The notes beneath the pieces are model-generated. The model had not been told where the DNA came from. It did not search any database and saw nothing but the letters and a program-made list of their open reading frames with translations. From the NCBI GenBank assembly GCA_017537025.1, contig JAFWCB010000005.1, forward strand, positions 496,001 to 560,000: a stretch of DNA of 64,000 nucleotides, in the 5' to 3' direction. The stretch's first letter is position 1. Each line of letters opens with the position of its first letter. The translations under genes were made by a program, and so were the position numbers. This stretch comes from Sediminibacterium sp. Its GTDB lineage: Bacteria > Bacteroidota > Bacteroidia > Chitinophagales > Chitinophagaceae. Positions 62,776-64,000 of the stretch are shown here, piece after piece.

Positions 62776-64000
62776 TCATTTCATTAATGCAGACAATTGC
62801 TTAAAAGCTATTTGGTTCACTTCATCATTAAGCGCGTTGGCAATATCTCTTTTCTCGGCTCCTGTAAGGTGAAAGCTTAAACTAGCGGGGGCTTCTTTTC
62901 TTGACGGAACATATTGAAATGAAATTCTGTATAAGTTTTTGCCATAGCTATCGAACAAATAATCAAGCTGATCGTGTTGGTAATAATCTTGCATCTTAAA
63001 CCAATTATTTTGCAGGATCAAAAAAGGCTTTGTAAGAAACCCTATTAAACTATTAGTCTCTAATGGCTTATCCCAATCACTAAGTCCTCTATCTCTGATT
63101 TGTATGACTACCAATTTAGTTGTGTTTTTTTGAAGCCATTCCTTAAATGTTTGTATAAAACGTAAAGTGGTTTCCTGTCCGTAATTATCCCGTAATCCAG
63201 CATCCATTACATCAATAATAGGATTGGAGGGTAGCCACACATTGGGTAATACATAAGGGAATGTAGCATTCATCCGCAAAGCGCTTAAAGTGCTGATTTG
63301 ATTACTTTTTTGTTGCCAAAAAAAAGAATGAAAATCGATAGCATCAGGATCGAAAGAGGGAAGATTGGGCGTATCTGAAACCGGCTTCATCAAAAACCGA
63401 ACCGGCCTTGTTGCTATAATCATTTTCCTGCCATCACGAGAGATGACTGCATTAAAAAATAAAGAAGGTAGTATCGCTTTTTCTTCGGCAGATGTATAGT
63501 CAGCTAAAGGTTTATTTAGTACACCGTAGGTATTTTCGTTTAATTTCTGTTCAAATGCATACCCTCTATCTTTGATATAATCGAATCCTTTAAACTTAAA
63601 TTTTTGAACCGGGCCAAATAAGTCGCGGGTAAGAAAAGAGGAAAAAAGTGGACTTAATAAATCCTTTCCAATATTAGCTGTGTATTGCGGGTCTTGTAAG
63701 TTAATATCCTTCCCTTTGATCTTTTCAAAATATAACTCTCTAAAATAAGCAGCACCCAACATACCTCCCGACGCTCCATTAATTAAAAATGTTTGCTCCA
63801 TCAGTTTACCCTTAAACAGCAGATCTAACTTCTGAAGTGTATTCATAGTGAAAGTAGCGCTTCGGGTTCCGCCACCACTTGTATTAATGATATACATGAT
63901 TGGTTGCGGCGAAGACTGTCTGGCCTTCCAATTATCTAAAATTTGTAAAAAAGCTTTTTTGTCAGCCTCTATTAAACTGTCTGTAGCCAATGTATTAATA
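62776..64000 (-). CDS. Patatin-like phospholipase, N-terminal part beyond the window
   Basis: At least 404 residues, open at the right edge; the apparent first codon is only an in-frame TTG at 63990. Oxyanion motif NTSGGGTRSATF, nucleophile Ser in INGASGGML and catalytic Asp in DAGLRDNYG form the patatin dyad region. Patatin-like enzymes are lipid acyl hydrolases. In Bacteroidota such large versions often begin with several membrane segments, which would lie outside. Gene end and convergent layout with the DAG-kinase-like gene are clear. Substrate unknown. Confidence 0.85.
   Translation of the reverse strand, partial: INTLATDSLIEADKKAFLQILDNWKARQSSPQPIMYIINTSGGGTRSATFTMNTLQKLDLLFKGKLMEQTFLINGASGGMLGAAYFRELYFEKIKGKDINLQDPQYTANIGKDLLSPLFSSFLTRDLFGPVQKFKFKGFDYIKDRGYAFEQKLNENTYGVLNKPLADYTSAEEKAILPSLFFNAVISRDGRKMIIATRPVRFLMKPVSDTPNLPSFDPDAIDFHSFFWQQKSNQISTLSALRMNATFPYVLPNVWLPSNPIIDVMDAGLRDNYGQETTLRFIQTFKEWLQKNTTKLVVIQIRDRGLSDWDKPLETNSLIGFLTKPFLILQNNWFKMQDYYQHDQLDYLFDSYGKNLYRISFQYVPSRKEAPASLSFHLTGAEKRDIANALNDEVNQIAFKQLSALMK

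Overview
The window is chromosomal DNA of a Bacteroidota bacterium, most likely in the Chitinophagaceae/Chitinophagales. The signs are three tandem SusC/SusD outer-membrane pairs, a GldH gliding lipoprotein, a phenylacetate (paa) cluster of the Bacteroidota layout, A+T-rich sequence, and promoters that fit the Bacteroidota pattern (TTG or TTTG, 17-22 bases, then TAnnTTTG). I see no rRNA, tRNA, CRISPR array, prophage or insertion sequence.

Layout. 1-18.1 kb: three minus-strand SusC-SusD pairs with a DUF4397-type lipoprotein after the first, plus small secreted proteins of unknown function, two of them paralogues that each sit just upstream of a susC. 18.4-31.3 kb: radA, comF, a secreted glutathione peroxidase, DNA polymerase III delta', ricT (PSP1), an M3 peptidase, mutL, a dicarboxylate/amino-acid symporter, a PBP4-type peptidase and a formimidoylglutamase/arginase homologue. 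31.4-38.2 kb: a yicC-gldH-histidine kinase-response regulator operon, an NrtR/AraR-like Nudix regulator, ligA and a DUF2461 gene. 38.2-43.3 kb: a sugar operon (zinc alcohol dehydrogenase, DUF1080 protein, Tat-exported Gfo/Idh/MocA oxidoreductase, mannonate dehydratase). 43.5-46.9 kb: small secreted proteins, a lipid-anchored pair and a beta-lactamase-fold hydrolase. 47.0-49.1 kb: asd and a PfkB kinase. 49.2-55.5 kb: paaR-like regulator, paaE, paaABCD, paaG, paaI, paaY. 55.5-64 kb: obg, a secreted protein, a second DUF4397 lipoprotein, typA, an alpha/beta hydrolase, fabH, a diacylglycerol-kinase-like gene and a patatin-like gene cut by the window end.

Main observations. (1) asd has what looks like a ribosome-mediated attenuator: a promoter with a perfect -7 box, a 14-codon leader rich in Lys/Thr/Met/Ile, a GGGGC segment next to the leader stop that can pair with the terminator arm, and a GC hairpin with eight U. 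(2) Short phrase-like repeats fill the intergenic gaps, often as inverted arms, and also lie inside genes: they encode the hydrophobic cores of two signal peptides and disordered linkers or loops in MutL, LigA and PaaE. (3) A matching palindrome in the paaR and paaA promoters is the likely PaaR operator. (4) susC2 and susC3 share a near-identical 5' block with a conserved two-tier inverted repeat just before the start codon, and susD2 and susD3 share an identical 37-base 3' segment. (5) MutL and the arginase homologue lack several expected catalytic or metal-binding residues.

All function calls come from reading motifs and family resemblance by eye. No database search or folding calculation was run.
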